Of a stretch of DNA of 50,425 nt, positions 23,879 through 35,353 are shown in pieces. This DNA is from an uncultured Alphaproteobacteria bacterium. GTDB taxonomy: Bacteria; Pseudomonadota; Alphaproteobacteria; HIMB59. The notes beneath the pieces were generated by a model. That model saw only the letters and a list, made by a program, of their open reading frames with translations, searched no databases and was not told the DNA's origin. Both the position numbers and the translations under genes were made by a program. Location: positions 1-50,425 of the forward strand of contig CABYRQ010000008.1 of assembly GCA_902521485.1 (NCBI GenBank). The letters are read 5' to 3'. The first letter of the stretch is position 1; the number at the start of each line of letters is the position of its first letter.

Positions 23879-25312
23879 ATGTATGATGTTGTTATAATTG
23901 GTGGTGGTATTAACGGTGTTGGCATAGCAAGAGATGCTGCGGGAAGAGGTTTAAATACTTGTCTAGTTGAAAAAGGTGATATTGCCTCCGAAACATCTTC
24001 ATGGTCAACAAAATTAATTCATGGGGGGATAAGATATTTAGAAAATTACGATTTTAGACTAGTAAGAGAGTCTCTTATAGAAAGAGATGTGATAAAAAAA
24101 ATTGCCCCTCATATTACAAAACCTTTAAAATTTGTTTTACCTCATGTTCCAAGTTTAAGGCCAAGCTGGATTATAAGAATTGGTTTGTTTTTGTATGATA
24201 GATTGAGTGGCAAATCAACCTTTGAAAAATCAAAATGTATTTCTTTAGATGAAACTTTTAAAGAAAACCCAATAAAAGAGAATTTTAAAAATGGTTATGT
24301 TTATTCTGATTTATTTGTTGATGACTCCCGACTAGCTCTACTTAACGCAGAGGATGCTATAAATAAAGGTGCAAAAGTCTACACTAACACAAATATTATC
24401 AAGACGATCAGAGATAAAGATAATTGGTCAATTTTTTTAGACAATGGTGAAGTTTTAAAATCAAAAGCTGTTGTTAATGCAACTGGGCCTTTTGCTATAT
24501 CAGTTTTAAATAATGTTTTTGGAATAAAATCCAAAAAAAAATTAAGACTAGTTCAAGGAAGCCATTTAGTAGTCAAAAAAATATATGATGGTGATCAAGC
24601 GTACATACTCCAGTTAAATGATAAGCGTATAATTTTTATGATACCATTTAAAAAAAAATATACTTTAATAGGTACTACTGATCATGAAGTTGAAGATTTT
24701 GAAAATCCCAAAATTACATATGAAGAGAAAACCTATTTAATTAATTCAGTCAATTCCTTTATAAAAAAAGAAATTGTCGATAATGATATCGTATGGACTT
24801 ATTCAGGTGTAAGACCGTTGATTGAAGACAATAGTCAGAAAGCATCTAAGGTATCAAGAGACTATGCTTTTGAAATTGACGATAGAGATGGAGCTCCAAT
24901 TTTGACAGTTTTTGGAGGAAAACTTACAACCTATAGAAAGCTTTCAGAGCAAGTTTTGAAAAAGTTAAGCAAGTACATAGTAGTTTCAAATAAAACATGG
25001 ACATCCAATGAAGTTTTACCAGGTGCAACTGATATAAATGTTAATAGCGAAAATATCCCTGAAAAAGTATTTAAACGACTTATCGAAACATATGGAGCTA
25101 AAGTATCAAAACTAAATGAATATTATAATGAATTTAATGCAGGTGGAGATCTGATTTTTGAGGATTTTTATGAATTTGAGGTAAAATATCTTATTAAAGA
25201 AGAGATGGCTCGAACTTCTGAAGATATTTTATTTAGGAGAACAAAACTTGGAATTAATTTTCCCAAAGAAGCGAAGGATAAATTAGAAATTATTTTAAAA
25301 AGACACCTTTAG
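23879..25312 (+). CDS. glpD: aerobic glycerol-3-phosphate dehydrogenase
   Basis: A 477-residue FAD enzyme that oxidises sn-glycerol 3-phosphate to dihydroxyacetone phosphate and passes electrons to ubiquinone. The FAD motif DVVIIGGGINGVGIARDAAGR starts at residue 3, ETSSWSTKLIHGGIRYLE is at about 39-56, and LVQGSHLVV and TVFGGKLTTYRKLSE lie in the substrate and FAD domains. The C-terminal domain is short compared with the E. coli enzyme (501). It is followed by glpK with a gap of 18 bases, so the two form a glycerol-use unit. No glycerol facilitator gene is in the window. Confidence 0.96.
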   Translation: MYDVVIIGGGINGVGIARDAAGRGLNTCLVEKGDIASETSSWSTKLIHGGIRYLENYDFRLVRESLIERDVIKKIAPHITKPLKFVLPHVPSLRPSWIIRIGLFLYDRLSGKSTFEKSKCISLDETFKENPIKENFKNGYVYSDLFVDDSRLALLNAEDAINKGAKVYTNTNIIKTIRDKDNWSIFLDNGEVLKSKAVVNATGPFAISVLNNVFGIKSKKKLRLVQGSHLVVKKIYDGDQAYILQLNDKRIIFMIPFKKKYTLIGTTDHEVEDFENPKITYEEKTYLINSVNSFIKKEIVDNDIVWTYSGVRPLIEDNSQKASKVSRDYAFEIDDRDGAPILTVFGGKLTTYRKLSEQVLKKLSKYIVVSNKTWTSNEVLPGATDINVNSENIPEKVFKRLIETYGAKVSKLNEYYNEFNAGGDLIFEDFYEFEVKYLIKEEMARTSEDILFRRTKLGINFPKEAKDKLEIILKRHL

Positions 25313-25330
25313 TTCTTATGATATTATAAA

Positions 25331-26824
25331 TTGGTGCAAAAATTTATTTTATCAATTGATCAAGGAACAACTTCTACACGTTCGATAATTTTTAATGATA
25401 ATTTTGAAATTGTTTCTAGTGATCAATTGGAATTTAAACAATACTTTCCAAAAGATGGGTGTGTAGAACACGACCCTCAAGAGATATTTAATACTGTTTT
25501 ACAAACGACACAAAATGCAATTAAAAAAGCAAAAGTTAATTCCAGCCAAATATTAGGTATAGGAATAACTAATCAACGAGAAACTGTAGTCATTTGGGAC
25601 AAACAAACAGGTAAGCCTATTTACAAAGCTATTGTTTGGCAAGATAGAAGAACAGTAAATTATTGCAAAGATTTAACTAGGAAAGGATTTGCAAAAAAAA
25701 TACAAAAAATTACTGGACTTGTAATTGATGCATATTTTTCAGCAACTAAAGTTAAATGGATACTTGACAATATAGAGTCATCAAAAAAACTGTTAAAAGA
25801 GGATAGGCTTTTATTTGGAACAATTGATACTTGGCTTCTGTGGAAGTTAACAGAGGGAAGGTCTTTTTTTACTGAGGCTACGAATGCTTCAAGAACCATG
25901 TTATATGACATCAAAAAAAACTGTTGGTCAAAGGAATTACTAAAAATTTTTAATATCCCTTATAAAATTCTTCCCGATGTAAAAGATAGTGCAGATGATT
26001 TTGGGTACACAACTCTTTTTGGAGATAAGATCAAAATAGGAGGTATGGCTGGTGACCAACAAGCAGCAACAATTGGACAGGCCTGTTTTAAGCCAGGATC
26101 TATTAAGTCTACATATGGGACTGGTTGTTTTATGATCATGAATATTGGACAAAAACTTAAAATATCAAAAAATAATTTGCTTACGACCATTGCATATAAA
26201 ATTAATAATAAGACCACTTATGCCTTAGAAGGTTCTATCTTCATTGCTGGAGCTGCTGTTCAGTGGTTAAGAGACTCACTTAAAGTTATCAAAACAGCAC
26301 AAGAGACAGAGATTTTTTATTCAAAGAGTGATCAAAGTCAAAAAATTTACTTTGTTCCCGCTTTTGTTGGGTTAGGGGCTCCTTATTGGGATGGCGAAGC
26401 CAGAGGTGCAATTTTTGGAATGACAAGAAATACTGGAATAGCAGAGTTTGTCAAAGCCGCTATAGATAGTGTTGCATACCAAACTAAAGACTTGGTCATT
26501 GCCATGCAGAAAGATAGTGGTGTTCCAATTAAACAACTTAAAGTCGATGGTGGAATGGTAGCAAATGAAGATTTCCTGCAATTTTTATCAAATATTTTAA
26601 TTTTAAATTGTGATAGACCAAAAGTAACAGAAACAACTGCATTGGGAGCAGCTTATCTAGCTGGACTTTCTTCAGGATTTATTAAAAATACTGAGGAAAT
26701 CTCTAAAAAATGGCAAAGTGATAAAATATTTAAACCAAAACTTCATAAGAAAGAAGTAAAATATCTTTACGAAGGGTGGTTAAAAGCAGTAAAGAAAACA
26801 ACAACAAAAAAGAATAGCAAATAA
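25331..26824 (+). CDS. glpK: glycerol kinase
   Basis: A 497-residue FGGY-family kinase that phosphorylates glycerol with ATP. The phosphate loop SIDQGTTSTRSI is at about residues 8-19, QRETVVIWDKQTG near 83-95 and IVWQDRR near 101-107 bind glycerol, and GTGCFMIMNIG and VDGGMVANEDFLQ are late FGGY signatures. The start is TTG at 25331 or GTG at 25334; no ATG gives a full N-terminus. A Lys/Thr-rich tail ends the protein. It forms a unit with glpD upstream and possibly with the LysR gene 24 bases downstream. Confidence 0.96.
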   Translation: MVQKFILSIDQGTTSTRSIIFNDNFEIVSSDQLEFKQYFPKDGCVEHDPQEIFNTVLQTTQNAIKKAKVNSSQILGIGITNQRETVVIWDKQTGKPIYKAIVWQDRRTVNYCKDLTRKGFAKKIQKITGLVIDAYFSATKVKWILDNIESSKKLLKEDRLLFGTIDTWLLWKLTEGRSFFTEATNASRTMLYDIKKNCWSKELLKIFNIPYKILPDVKDSADDFGYTTLFGDKIKIGGMAGDQQAATIGQACFKPGSIKSTYGTGCFMIMNIGQKLKISKNNLLTTIAYKINNKTTYALEGSIFIAGAAVQWLRDSLKVIKTAQETEIFYSKSDQSQKIYFVPAFVGLGAPYWDGEARGAIFGMTRNTGIAEFVKAAIDSVAYQTKDLVIAMQKDSGVPIKQLKVDGGMVANEDFLQFLSNILILNCDRPKVTETTALGAAYLAGLSSGFIKNTEEISKKWQSDKIFKPKLHKKEVKYLYEGWLKAVKKTTTKKNSK

Positions 26825-26848
26825 AAAAATTTTTGATATTTATGTTAT

Positions 26849-27739
26849 ATGCGCATTAATATTGAAATTGGTGATATTGAAGCATTTATTGAATTAACTG
26901 AAACTAACTCTTTTGCTAAAGCTGCAAATAATTTAAATTTATCTCAACCCGCTCTCTCAAGAAGAATTCAAAAGTTAGAGCACGAATTAGGAACCACTCT
27001 ATTTGATAGGACCACTAGAAAAGTTCAGCTTTCATATTCTGGTAGAAATTTTTATGATCGAGCAAGAGGAATAATAGAGGCAGTCAAAACAGCAACAAAA
27101 ACTCTAAATGAAAAATATAGTTTTCCCTCAATAATTAAAATTGGGGTGGTTCATTCGGCGCTAAGAAATATTTTATTTTCATCACTCAAACAATTCAAAG
27201 AAATTGAACCAAGGTGTAAAGTTCAAATCATTGAAAGGTCATCTAATAATGTTGTTGATAGTGTTTTGGGAGGAGAATGTGATTTTGGTATAAATTTTAC
27301 TGGTAAACAAGAACCTGGAATTAGCTTCGAAAATTTATTCGTCGAAGATTACGTCGTTGTATTTCCAAAAGGAGACAAGTTAGAAAAAAAAAGAAAAATA
27401 AAGATATCTGAAATTAAAGGTAGAAATTTTATTTCAATATGGAAAGGTTCTGGGAGTAGAATTTATATTGAGAATGCACTTGCGCTCCAAGAAGAAGATA
27501 TCGATTGGGCGTATGAAGTAAGGCACATACCAACTGCATTGAATATGGTTGAGCAAGGTCTTGGAATAACTCTTGCCCCAAAATTAGCTATTTCAAAGGA
27601 TTATTCTTCTCTGTCATATAGGCCTCTAATTGATCCCTCTGTAACTAGGACAATTGGATTAATAAAAAGATCTGGAAGAGATTTAAGCTATGACTCGCAA
27701 AAATTATATGACCTTTTAAAAGAAAAATTTAAAAAATAA
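26849..27739 (+). CDS. LysR-family transcriptional regulator
   Basis: A 296-residue regulator. The winged helix-turn-helix lies at about residues 8-65, with SFAKAANNLNLSQPALSRRIQKLE as its recognition part (reported here in two pieces: SFAKAANNLNL and SQPALSRRIQKLE) and LGTTLFDRTTRKVQLS as the wing. The effector-binding domain (about 95-294) has a typical periplasmic-binding fold. It sits on the same strand between glpK and acnA, so it may control glycerol genes or aconitase; the sequence does not decide. Confidence 0.92.
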   Translation: MRINIEIGDIEAFIELTETNSFAKAANNLNLSQPALSRRIQKLEHELGTTLFDRTTRKVQLSYSGRNFYDRARGIIEAVKTATKTLNEKYSFPSIIKIGVVHSALRNILFSSLKQFKEIEPRCKVQIIERSSNNVVDSVLGGECDFGINFTGKQEPGISFENLFVEDYVVVFPKGDKLEKKRKIKISEIKGRNFISIWKGSGSRIYIENALALQEEDIDWAYEVRHIPTALNMVEQGLGITLAPKLAISKDYSSLSYRPLIDPSVTRTIGLIKRSGRDLSYDSQKLYDLLKEKFKK

Positions 27740-27792
27740 TTAATTAGTATAATGCATAAATAAATTTACTAATTAATGTTTATAATAAAAGT

Positions 27793-30426
27793 ATGTTGTC
27801 AGTAGATAGCTTTAAAACACTTGATCAATTCTCAAATAATGGAAAAAAGTACATTTTCTATAACCTATCTAAATTGGAGGATAATTTTCCTAAAATAAAA
27901 AAAGTACCTAAATCAAAAAAGATACTCATTGAAAATTTACTTAGATTAGAAGATGGCAAAGATGTAAATAAAGACCTTATCGAAAATGTATTAGAAAATC
28001 CTGAGAAAAAACATGAAATATTTTTTCTTCCTTCAAGAGTGTTAATGCAAGACTTTACTGGCGTGCCTGCAGTTGCAGATTTAGCAGCAATGCGTGATGC
28101 TGTTTCAAAAAAAGGTGGTGATCCATCAAAAGTTAATCCTATGTCCCAAGTTGATTTAGTAATAGATCATTCTGTAATGGTTGATTATTTTGCTAGCCCA
28201 AATGCGTTTCAAAAAAATGTAGATATGGAATTTGGAAGAAATGCGGAGAGATATGAGTTTTTAAAATGGGGACAACAAGCTTTTAAAAATTTTAGGGTTA
28301 TTCCTCCTGGCACAGGAATATGCCATCAAGTAAATTTAGAGTATTTAGCTCAAGTGGTCTGGAGCAAGGAACTTGGTGACAAAGATTTATTATACCCTGA
28401 CACATTAGTTGGAACAGACAGTCATACGACAATGGTAAATGCACTTGGTGTTCTAGGTTGGGGAGTAGGAGGAATTGAAGCTGAGGCTGCTATGCTTGGC
28501 CAATCTGTATCAATGCTTTTACCAGAAGTTGTTGGTTTTGAAGTATCGGGGAGAATGAAAGAGGGTGTTACAGCAACAGATCTAGTTTTAACAATTGTAC
28601 AAATGCTCCGAAAAAAGGGAGTGGTTGGAAAATTTGTTGAATTCTATGGTGATGGTATAAAGAATTTATCACTCGCTGACAGAGCAACTATTGCCAACAT
28701 GGCTCCAGAATATGGAGCAACTTGTGGTTTTTTTGCAGTTGATGAAGAAACTATCAAGTACCTGAAGTTAACATCTAGAGGCTACGATCTGATAAATACT
28801 GTTGAAAAATATAACAGAATTCAAGGTTTGTGGGCCGATGACACGTGTAATTATAATGATACCGTTCATTTAAAACTAGAAAATGTTCAAGCATCATTAG
28901 CAGGGCCTAAAAGACCTCAAGATAGAATTAATCTTGAAAGCGTGAATTTAAATTTTAAAGAATTTTCAAAAAACAAACCCGTTGAAAAAGAAATTAAAAA
29001 TCACAATTATAAAATGCAAGACGGTAACGTTGTAATTGCTGCTATTACTTCATGCACTAATACCTCTAATCCTGATGTTTTAGTTGCAGCAGGCTTAGTC
29101 GCAAAAAAGGCTTGTGAATTAGGTCTACAAGTAAAACCTTGGGTTAAGACTTCTTTAGCACCTGGTTCAAAAGTTGTTACTGATTATTTGGCTAAATCGG
29201 GTTTGAATAAATATTTAGACCAACTTGGTTTTCATCTAGTTGGTTATGGATGCACTACGTGTATTGGAAACTCAGGGCCACTTGATAAAGATATTGCCGA
29301 GTGTATCTCAAAAAATGATTTAACAGTTGCTTCTGTACTTTCAGGTAATAGAAATTTTGAAGGCAGAGTTAATCCACACGTAAAAGCTAATTATCTTGCC
29401 TCACCACCTTTAGTTGTAGCATATGCTTTAGCAGGGTCTGTTCGTATAAATTTAATAAGTGATCCAATTGGTATTGACACAGATGGTAATGAAGTATTTT
29501 TAAAAGACATTTGGCCTAACAATAGCGAAATCCGAAATGTTGTTGAAAAAAATGTATCACCTGAAATGTTTAAAAAACAATACTCTGATGCTTTAGATGG
29601 GCCAAAAGAATGGCAAAAAATTAATACTTCTACGGGAGACCTGTATAATTGGAATTCTTCATCAACTTACGTACAAAAACCTCCATTTTTTGATAATCAA
29701 TCAAATGATGATAAAGAGATCAAGCCAATTGAGAATGCAAGACCTTTATTACTTCTAGGCAATAGTGTTACTACAGATCACATTTCACCTGCAGGGGCTA
29801 TTAAAGTTGACAGTCCTGCTGGCAACTACTTCATGGAACGGCAAATACGTCAAAATGATTTTAATTCATATGGTGCTAGAAGGGGCAATCATGAAGTAAT
29901 GGTAAGGGGTACTTTTGCCAATATAAGAATTAAAAACCAACTGCTATCAAACGTTGAGGGCGGATACTCAATTTTAGAACCTGATAAGAAAAAAATGAGT
30001 GTTTATGATGTTGCTATGGAGTATGCAAAAAGGTCTGAAAATGTTGTAGTTTTTGCAGGAGAAGAGTACGGAACTGGATCATCGCGTGATTGGGCTGCAA
30101 AAGGCACAAAGTTATTAGGTATTAAGGCGGTTATTGCTGAAAGTTTTGAAAGAATACACCGATCAAATTTGGTTGGAATGGGAGTTCTGCCTATACAACT
30201 TAAAAGTCACACAATAAATGATTTAAATATTCAATCGTCCGATTTAATAAATATCAGGCTTAATGAAGACCTGAAGCCTCTACAAGAATTAGAAGTCATT
30301 ATTCAAAGTAATCTAAGAAATATAAAAATAGATTGTATTTTAAGAATTGATACTATTAATGAGCTACAATATTATAAAGCGGACGGCATATTAAATTTTG
30401 TTTTAAAAAATATTCTTAAAAACTAA
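27793..30426 (+). CDS. acnA: aconitate hydratase A
   Basis: An 877-residue aconitase that isomerises citrate to isocitrate in the TCA cycle. The N-terminal domains include [13 protein letters not shown] and [20 protein letters not shown]. The [4Fe-4S] cluster Cys are in [12 protein letters not shown] and [14 protein letters not shown]. The C-terminal swivelling domain has [13 protein letters not shown] and [16 protein letters not shown], with the catalytic Ser-Arg. Length is normal for AcnA. The stop shares bases with the convergent sucB stop, so the TCA genes meet head to head here. Confidence 0.97.
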   Translation: MLSVDSFKTLDQFSNNGKKYIFYNLSKLEDNFPKIKKVPKSKKILIENLLRLEDGKDVNKDLIENVLENPEKKHEIFFLPSRVLMQDFTGVPAVADLAAMRDAVSKKGGDPSKVNPMSQVDLVIDHSVMVDYFASPNAFQKNVDMEFGRNAERYEFLKWGQQAFKNFRVIPPGTGICHQVNLEYLAQVVWSKELGDKDLLYPDTLVGTDSHTTMVNALGVLGWGVGGIEAEAAMLGQSVSMLLPEVVGFEVSGRMKEGVTATDLVLTIVQMLRKKGVVGKFVEFYGDGIKNLSLADRATIANMAPEYGATCGFFAVDEETIKYLKLTSRGYDLINTVEKYNRIQGLWADDTCNYNDTVHLKLENVQASLAGPKRPQDRINLESVNLNFKEFSKNKPVEKEIKNHNYKMQDGNVVIAAITSCTNTSNPDVLVAAGLVAKKACELGLQVKPWVKTSLAPGSKVVTDYLAKSGLNKYLDQLGFHLVGYGCTTCIGNSGPLDKDIAECISKNDLTVASVLSGNRNFEGRVNPHVKANYLASPPLVVAYALAGSVRINLISDPIGIDTDGNEVFLKDIWPNNSEIRNVVEKNVSPEMFKKQYSDALDGPKEWQKINTSTGDLYNWNSSSTYVQKPPFFDNQSNDDKEIKPIENARPLLLLGNSVTTDHISPAGAIKVDSPAGNYFMERQIRQNDFNSYGARRGNHEVMVRGTFANIRIKNQLLSNVEGGYSILEPDKKKMSVYDVAMEYAKRSENVVVFAGEEYGTGSSRDWAAKGTKLLGIKAVIAESFERIHRSNLVGMGVLPIQLKSHTINDLNIQSSDLINIRLNEDLKPLQELEVIIQSNLRNIKIDCILRIDTINELQYYKADGILNFVLKNILKN

Positions 30427-31508
30427 ATAATTTTAGGATTTTCTAACAGCTCTTTCAGTCTAACTAAAAAAGTTACAGCTTGCTTACCATCTATTAATCT
30501 GTGGTCATAACTTAATGCAATATACATCATTGGTTTTATAACAATCTTCTTTTTCAAAGCGATGGGTCTATCAATTATTGAGTGCATGCCTAATATAGCA
30601 CTTTGAGGTGGGTTGATAATTGGAGTACTCATCATAGAGCCATATATTCCTCCATTTGTAATTGAGAATGTTCCACCTGATAAATCACTCATGGCAAGTT
30701 TATTTAAATTTGCTTTCTCAGATAATTCAATAATATACTTTTCAATTTCTGCGTTTGATAAATCTCCAGCATTTCTAATTATTGGAACAACAAGCCCCTT
30801 TTCAGATCCAATTGCAATACCTATATCAAAGTAGTTTTTATAAATTATTTTATCTTCGTGAATTTCTGAATTAATCTCTGGTATTTCTTTTAAAACTTCT
30901 GTGCAAGCTTTAACAAAAAAAGACATAATGCCAAGTTTCACACTATGTTTTTTTTGAAAACTCATTTGTTCTTTTTTTCTAAGAGACATAATTGCTGACA
31001 TATCAACTTCGTTAAATGTTGTGAGAATGGCAGCTGTATTTTGAGCTTCTTTTAACCTTCTAGCAATTGTTTGCCTTAATTTTGACATTGGGATAGTTTT
31101 TTCATCTAACCTAGTGTCATCTTCGTCGAAGTTTGGGAGATCAACTGCCTTAGCTGGAGTTTTTGTTTGATTTTCGGTAACTTTAGAAACATTAGGTGAA
31201 TCTATTGTTTGTTTTTGATCATTTATTTCTTCGATTTGACTTGTCTCTGGTTTGGGCTTTTGTTCAGTAGTCATATTTTCTGATATTTCAGCAATAGATT
31301 GACCAACATTCACAGTAGATCCCTCTGGGGTTATTATCTTTGTTAATTTTCCAGAGGTTTGAGCAGGTATTTCAATTGTTATTTTCTCTGTTTCAATTTC
31401 AGCTAAATTATCGCCAGACTTAAAGCTATCTCCCTCTTTGATCAACCAAGATGTAAGCGTGCCTTCAATGATCGACTCTCCAAGCTCAGGTACTGTTATG
31501 TTTTTCAT
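30423..31508 (-). CDS. sucB: 2-oxoglutarate dehydrogenase E2, dihydrolipoyl succinyltransferase
   Basis: The 361-residue E2 subunit, which moves the succinyl group from E1 to coenzyme A. An N-terminal lipoyl domain (1-about 76) has the lipoylated Lys42 in [11 protein letters not shown] 60-65 residue linker rich in Pro, Thr, Lys and Glu follows. The catalytic acetyltransferase domain starts at about 140 with [17 protein letters not shown] and ends with [13 protein letters not shown], which holds the catalytic His and Asp. The small E3-binding domain normally found between them is absent, which explains the short length (usual about 400). It begins at the last base of sucA. No lpd gene is nearby. 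Confidence 0.95.
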   Translation of the reverse strand: MKNITVPELGESIIEGTLTSWLIKEGDSFKSGDNLAEIETEKITIEIPAQTSGKLTKIITPEGSTVNVGQSIAEISENMTTEQKPKPETSQIEEINDQKQTIDSPNVSKVTENQTKTPAKAVDLPNFDEDDTRLDEKTIPMSKLRQTIARRLKEAQNTAAILTTFNEVDMSAIMSLRKKEQMSFQKKHSVKLGIMSFFVKACTEVLKEIPEINSEIHEDKIIYKNYFDIGIAIGSEKGLVVPIIRNAGDLSNAEIEKYIIELSEKANLNKLAMSDLSGGTFSITNGGIYGSMMSTPIINPPQSAILGMHSIIDRPIALKKKIVIKPMMYIALSYDHRLIDGKQAVTFLVRLKELLENPKII

Positions 31509-34357
31509 TACTCTTTAGGTAAGTTTTTAAATTTCATAAAACTGACACCACTTCTTTCTTTTATAACACGTTTTAGTGGTGATTTAAGAGCTAATTCTTT
31601 GATTAGTTGCTGATTAGTGCTATGTCTTTTTGATATACCTGTAGCAGGAGCTGCTGCAGGGCGCCTTCCAACATAATGAACTTTTTTGGTTAAATTATTT
31701 TTTACTAAAACATGTCTAATACGACTTTTAACAAAACTCCATGCTCCCATATTTTTTGGCTCCTCTTGAACCCATAAAATCTCACTTTCTTTATGTTTTA
31801 ATATAACCTCTCCTATGGCATCAAATGGAAATGGATAAATTTGTTCAATACGAACTATTTTTACATCTTTAATATTATTCTTTGTTCTAAAATCATCTAA
31901 TTCATAAAATATTTTTCCAGAGCAGAAAATTATTCTTTTTGGGTTTTTGATTTCATCTTCAATAAGACGATGAAATGATGAGCGTCCAGTAAATTCACTA
32001 ATAGAGGATACATTATTTGGGTGGCGCAGTGTGGATTTAGGGGTAAATACAATTAGCGGTTTTCTAAAATTTCTATGTATTTGCCTTCTCAAAGCATGAA
32101 AGTAGCTCGCAGGAGTGGTGCAATTTACAATCTGAACGTTATCTTCTGCTGCCATTTGAAGAAATCTCTCTATTCTTGCACTTGAGTGTTCAGGACCCAT
32201 ACCCTCATGACCATGAGGTAACAGCATGACTAATCCACTCATTTGCATCCATTTTCTCTCACTTGAAGCAATAAACTGGTCAATAATAATTTGGGCACCA
32301 TTGGCAAAGTCTCCAAATTGGGCCTCCCATAAAACCAAGGTATTTGGGTCTGCTAATGAGTACCCATATTCAAAACCTAGGACACCTAATTCAGATAGAA
32401 AACTATCAATTACTTCAAACTGTTTTTGATTTTTAGCAATGTGATTGAGTGGAATATATCTCTCCTCTGATTTTTGATCATAAAAAACTGAGTGTCTCTG
32501 ACTAAAAGTTCCCCTACCAGAATCTTGGCCTGCAAGTCTCACTCTATATCCTTCCTTTAATAATGTTCCAAATGCTAAAGCCTCAGCAAAAGACCAGTCA
32601 ATATTCTTTCCTGATTTTATTGAAGTTAATCGAGATTTATTAAACTTTTCTAATTTCGGATGAAGATTAAATCCTTTAGGTATTTGTGAAATTTTTGTCC
32701 CAATTTCCTTTAAGGATTTTTCTGACTCAGCTGTTCTACCTCTTCTAAGTGGGTCTTTTGGTGCAAGACTTAATCCACTCCATTGTCCACCCATCCAAGA
32801 TTTTGTTTTTAATTTATAGTTTTTTGCTTTTTCAAATTTCTTCTCGAGATCAGACCATATTCTGTCTTTGATGAAGTCTACCTGTTTTGTATTTACTACT
32901 TCTTGGCTTATAAGTTTATCTGCATAAATACTAGCAACTGTTTTTTTCTTTTTTATAGTTTGATACATCAATGGTTGAGTGAAAGAGGGCTCGTCACCCT
33001 CGTTGTGTCCATGTTTTCTGTAACAAAACATATCGACAAGTGTATCTTTTTTGAATGTGTTTCTAAATTCTGTTGCAGCTCTTGAGGCTAAAACAACAGC
33101 CTCTGGGTCATCTCCATTTACATGAAATATTGGGGATTGAACAATTTTTCCTATCTCTGAAGAGTAAGGCGCAGATCGACTATATTGAGGACTAGTTGTA
33201 AATCCAATTTGATTATTAATAATAAAGTGAATTAATCCGCCAATTCTGTAGCCATTTAATTGTGACATAGTAAAGGTTTCAGCAACAATACCTTGTCCGG
33301 CAATTGCTGCATCACCATGAATTAGTAGACCTGAAACTTTAGTATTATTTTTGTCTTGAATGATTGTTTGTTTAGCTCTTATTTTGCCCGCCACAACTGG
33401 ATTTACCGCTTCTAAGTGAGAGGGATTAGCTGCCATACTCACATGAATAATCTTACCTCCAAAACTTCTATCAGAGCTTGCACCTAAATGATATTTAACA
33501 TCGCCAGAGCCCTGATCACTAAGGGCATTCTCGCCCCCATGGATAAATTCTCCAAAAATTTGAACATGAGGTTTTTTTACTATGTTAGCTAATATATTTA
33601 GTCTTCCTCTGTGGGCGCATGCAAAGGAAAAATCTTCTACGCCGTATTCTGAGGATCTTTTTAAAATCTGTTCAAGTGCTGGTATTGTTGACTCAGCTCC
33701 TTCAAGTCCAAATCTTTTGGTACCTCTATACTTTGTATCTAGAAACTTTTCAAAATATTCTGCTGTAATTAATCTCTCCAGGATTGTTCTTTTACCCTTA
33801 GGTGTTAATTGCATATCTTTTTTTTCTTCTATTCTATCCTTCAGCCATTTGTATTCTTCGGCGGACTGAATATGTTTGTATTCAATTGCCAAGGTGCCAG
33901 AATAGATGCTTTGAAGTTTTTCGAAAACTTCACGTACAGTAGCTTTCTGAAATCCTAAGTATCCAAATAAAAAAATTTTTCGGTCGTAATCTTTTTTTTG
34001 AAAACCGTAATACTCGGGATCTAAACCTGATGGATTGTTCTTTGCCATTAAACCTAAAGGGTCTAAATCAGCTATAAGGTGCCCTATCTCTCTGTAAGCT
34101 CTTATCATCATTACAAGTCGAAGAGAGTCAGTGATTGCCTGATCAAGAGAAATCTGATTAAAATCAATGTCTCTCGAGGTCTGTGACCAATTTATTTTTT
34201 GATAGTCAGCTAGAATAGAGATTTCCTCAGGAGCTAGAGCTTTAAAGAATTCATGCCAGCTCTTGTCAACAAGACTTGGGTCTTTTATATAATCTCTATA
34301 TATCGCAATTACTTGAGAGGCATTATTAGTTGTGAGAAATGAATTATAAGATCTCAT
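31508..34357 (-). CDS. sucA: 2-oxoglutarate dehydrogenase E1
   Basis: The 949-residue thiamine diphosphate-dependent E1 subunit, which decarboxylates 2-oxoglutarate. The N-terminal segment has the [13 protein letters not shown] pattern of OdhA/SucA. The ThDP domain includes [27 protein letters not shown], and [14 protein letters not shown] with the metal site. The later domain has [13 protein letters not shown] and [21 protein letters not shown] (shown here only as marker positions, about 600-700), then [19 protein letters not shown]. Length is normal. It is co-transcribed with mdh upstream (51-base gap) and sucB downstream (one-base overlap). Confidence 0.96.
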   Translation of the reverse strand: MRSYNSFLTTNNASQVIAIYRDYIKDPSLVDKSWHEFFKALAPEEISILADYQKINWSQTSRDIDFNQISLDQAITDSLRLVMMIRAYREIGHLIADLDPLGLMAKNNPSGLDPEYYGFQKKDYDRKIFLFGYLGFQKATVREVFEKLQSIYSGTLAIEYKHIQSAEEYKWLKDRIEEKKDMQLTPKGKRTILERLITAEYFEKFLDTKYRGTKRFGLEGAESTIPALEQILKRSSEYGVEDFSFACAHRGRLNILANIVKKPHVQIFGEFIHGGENALSDQGSGDVKYHLGASSDRSFGGKIIHVSMAANPSHLEAVNPVVAGKIRAKQTIIQDKNNTKVSGLLIHGDAAIAGQGIVAETFTMSQLNGYRIGGLIHFIINNQIGFTTSPQYSRSAPYSSEIGKIVQSPIFHVNGDDPEAVVLASRAATEFRNTFKKDTLVDMFCYRKHGHNEGDEPSFTQPLMYQTIKKKKTVASIYADKLISQEVVNTKQVDFIKDRIWSDLEKKFEKAKNYKLKTKSWMGGQWSGLSLAPKDPLRRGRTAESEKSLKEIGTKISQIPKGFNLHPKLEKFNKSRLTSIKSGKNIDWSFAEALAFGTLLKEGYRVRLAGQDSGRGTFSQRHSVFYDQKSEERYIPLNHIAKNQKQFEVIDSFLSELGVLGFEYGYSLADPNTLVLWEAQFGDFANGAQIIIDQFIASSERKWMQMSGLVMLLPHGHEGMGPEHSSARIERFLQMAAEDNVQIVNCTTPASYFHALRRQIHRNFRKPLIVFTPKSTLRHPNNVSSISEFTGRSSFHRLIEDEIKNPKRIIFCSGKIFYELDDFRTKNNIKDVKIVRIEQIYPFPFDAIGEVILKHKESEILWVQEEPKNMGAWSFVKSRIRHVLVKNNLTKKVHYVGRRPAAAPATGISKRHSTNQQLIKELALKSPLKRVIKERSGVSFMKFKNLPKE

Positions 34358-34408
34358 TAATGGGTTTATGTATACGCCTATCTAATAAAGATGTCATTTG
34401 ATTTTTGA

Positions 34409-35353
34409 TCATAAGAGCTTATCAACAGCTGATACTAAACCCTGCACAGATTTGACAGATTTTTTTAACATTAATTTCTCTTTGGCTGTAAGTTTTACCT
34501 CAATAATTTTTTCAATTCCTTTATTTCCAATAATTGTAGGTACTCCCATGTACATATTTTTAAGGCCATATTGGCCATTGATATAAGCAGCACAAGGTAA
34601 AAGTTTTTTTTGATTTAATAAAAAAGCCTCTGCCATCTGAATTGCTGAACTTGCAGGTGCGTAGAAAGCAGATCCATTTTTTAATAACTTCACGATTTCG
34701 CCACCGCCCATTCTTGTTCGATCGACTATTTTTTCAATTTTTGAATAAGGGAATTTTTTAAGCTTTATAAAATCGATTAAAGGGACACCTCCTATTGTTG
34801 TGTAATTAATTAGAGGCACCATGTCATCTCCATGGCCTCCTAATACAAATGTTTCAACATCATTCACGGATACTTTCAAAGCATCTGATAAGAAGTATTT
34901 CATTCGGGAGGAGTCCAACACTCCTGCCATGCCCACACACATGTTTTTAGGTAGTTTGGAATATTTCTGGAGTACATATACCATCGCATCTAGTGGGTTT
35001 GTAATACAAATAACAAATGCTTTAGGAGCATATTTTTTTATATCTAGTGCAATTTTTTTTATTATTTTTCCATTGATCTCAAGTAAATCATCTCTACTCA
35101 TTCCAGGTTTACGGGGTAAGCCAGCAGTTATGATGATAACGTCAGATCCCTTCATTTTTGAAAAATCATTGGTACCTTCTATTGACCCTGTGAAACCCTC
35201 GACTGCTGATGATTGACAAAGGTCTAAAGCTTTTCCTTGAGGCATCCCGGTAACAACATCAATAAGAGTTATATTACCGAGTTTTTTTAAAGCTAATAAA
35301 TGTGCGAGTGTGCCTCCAATATTTCCAGCACCAATTAATGATATTTTATTCAC
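34409..35353 (-). CDS. mdh: malate dehydrogenase
   Basis: A 314-residue NAD enzyme that interconverts malate and oxaloacetate. The Rossmann motif [16 protein letters not shown] starts at residue 4. The lactate dehydrogenase-like type used by Alphaproteobacteria is shown by [14 protein letters not shown] near 79-92, with the substrate Arg residues, and by [10 protein letters not shown] near 173-182 with the catalytic His. Length is normal. Its first codon overlaps the sdhB stop, placing it inside the sdhCDAB-mdh-sucAB operon. Confidence 0.96.
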   Translation of the reverse strand: MNKISLIGAGNIGGTLAHLLALKKLGNITLIDVVTGMPQGKALDLCQSSAVEGFTGSIEGTNDFSKMKGSDVIIITAGLPRKPGMSRDDLLEINGKIIKKIALDIKKYAPKAFVICITNPLDAMVYVLQKYSKLPKNMCVGMAGVLDSSRMKYFLSDALKVSVNDVETFVLGGHGDDMVPLINYTTIGGVPLIDFIKLKKFPYSKIEKIVDRTRMGGGEIVKLLKNGSAFYAPASSAIQMAEAFLLNQKKLLPCAAYINGQYGLKNMYMGVPTIIGNKGIEKIIEVKLTAKEKLMLKKSVKSVQGLVSAVDKLL

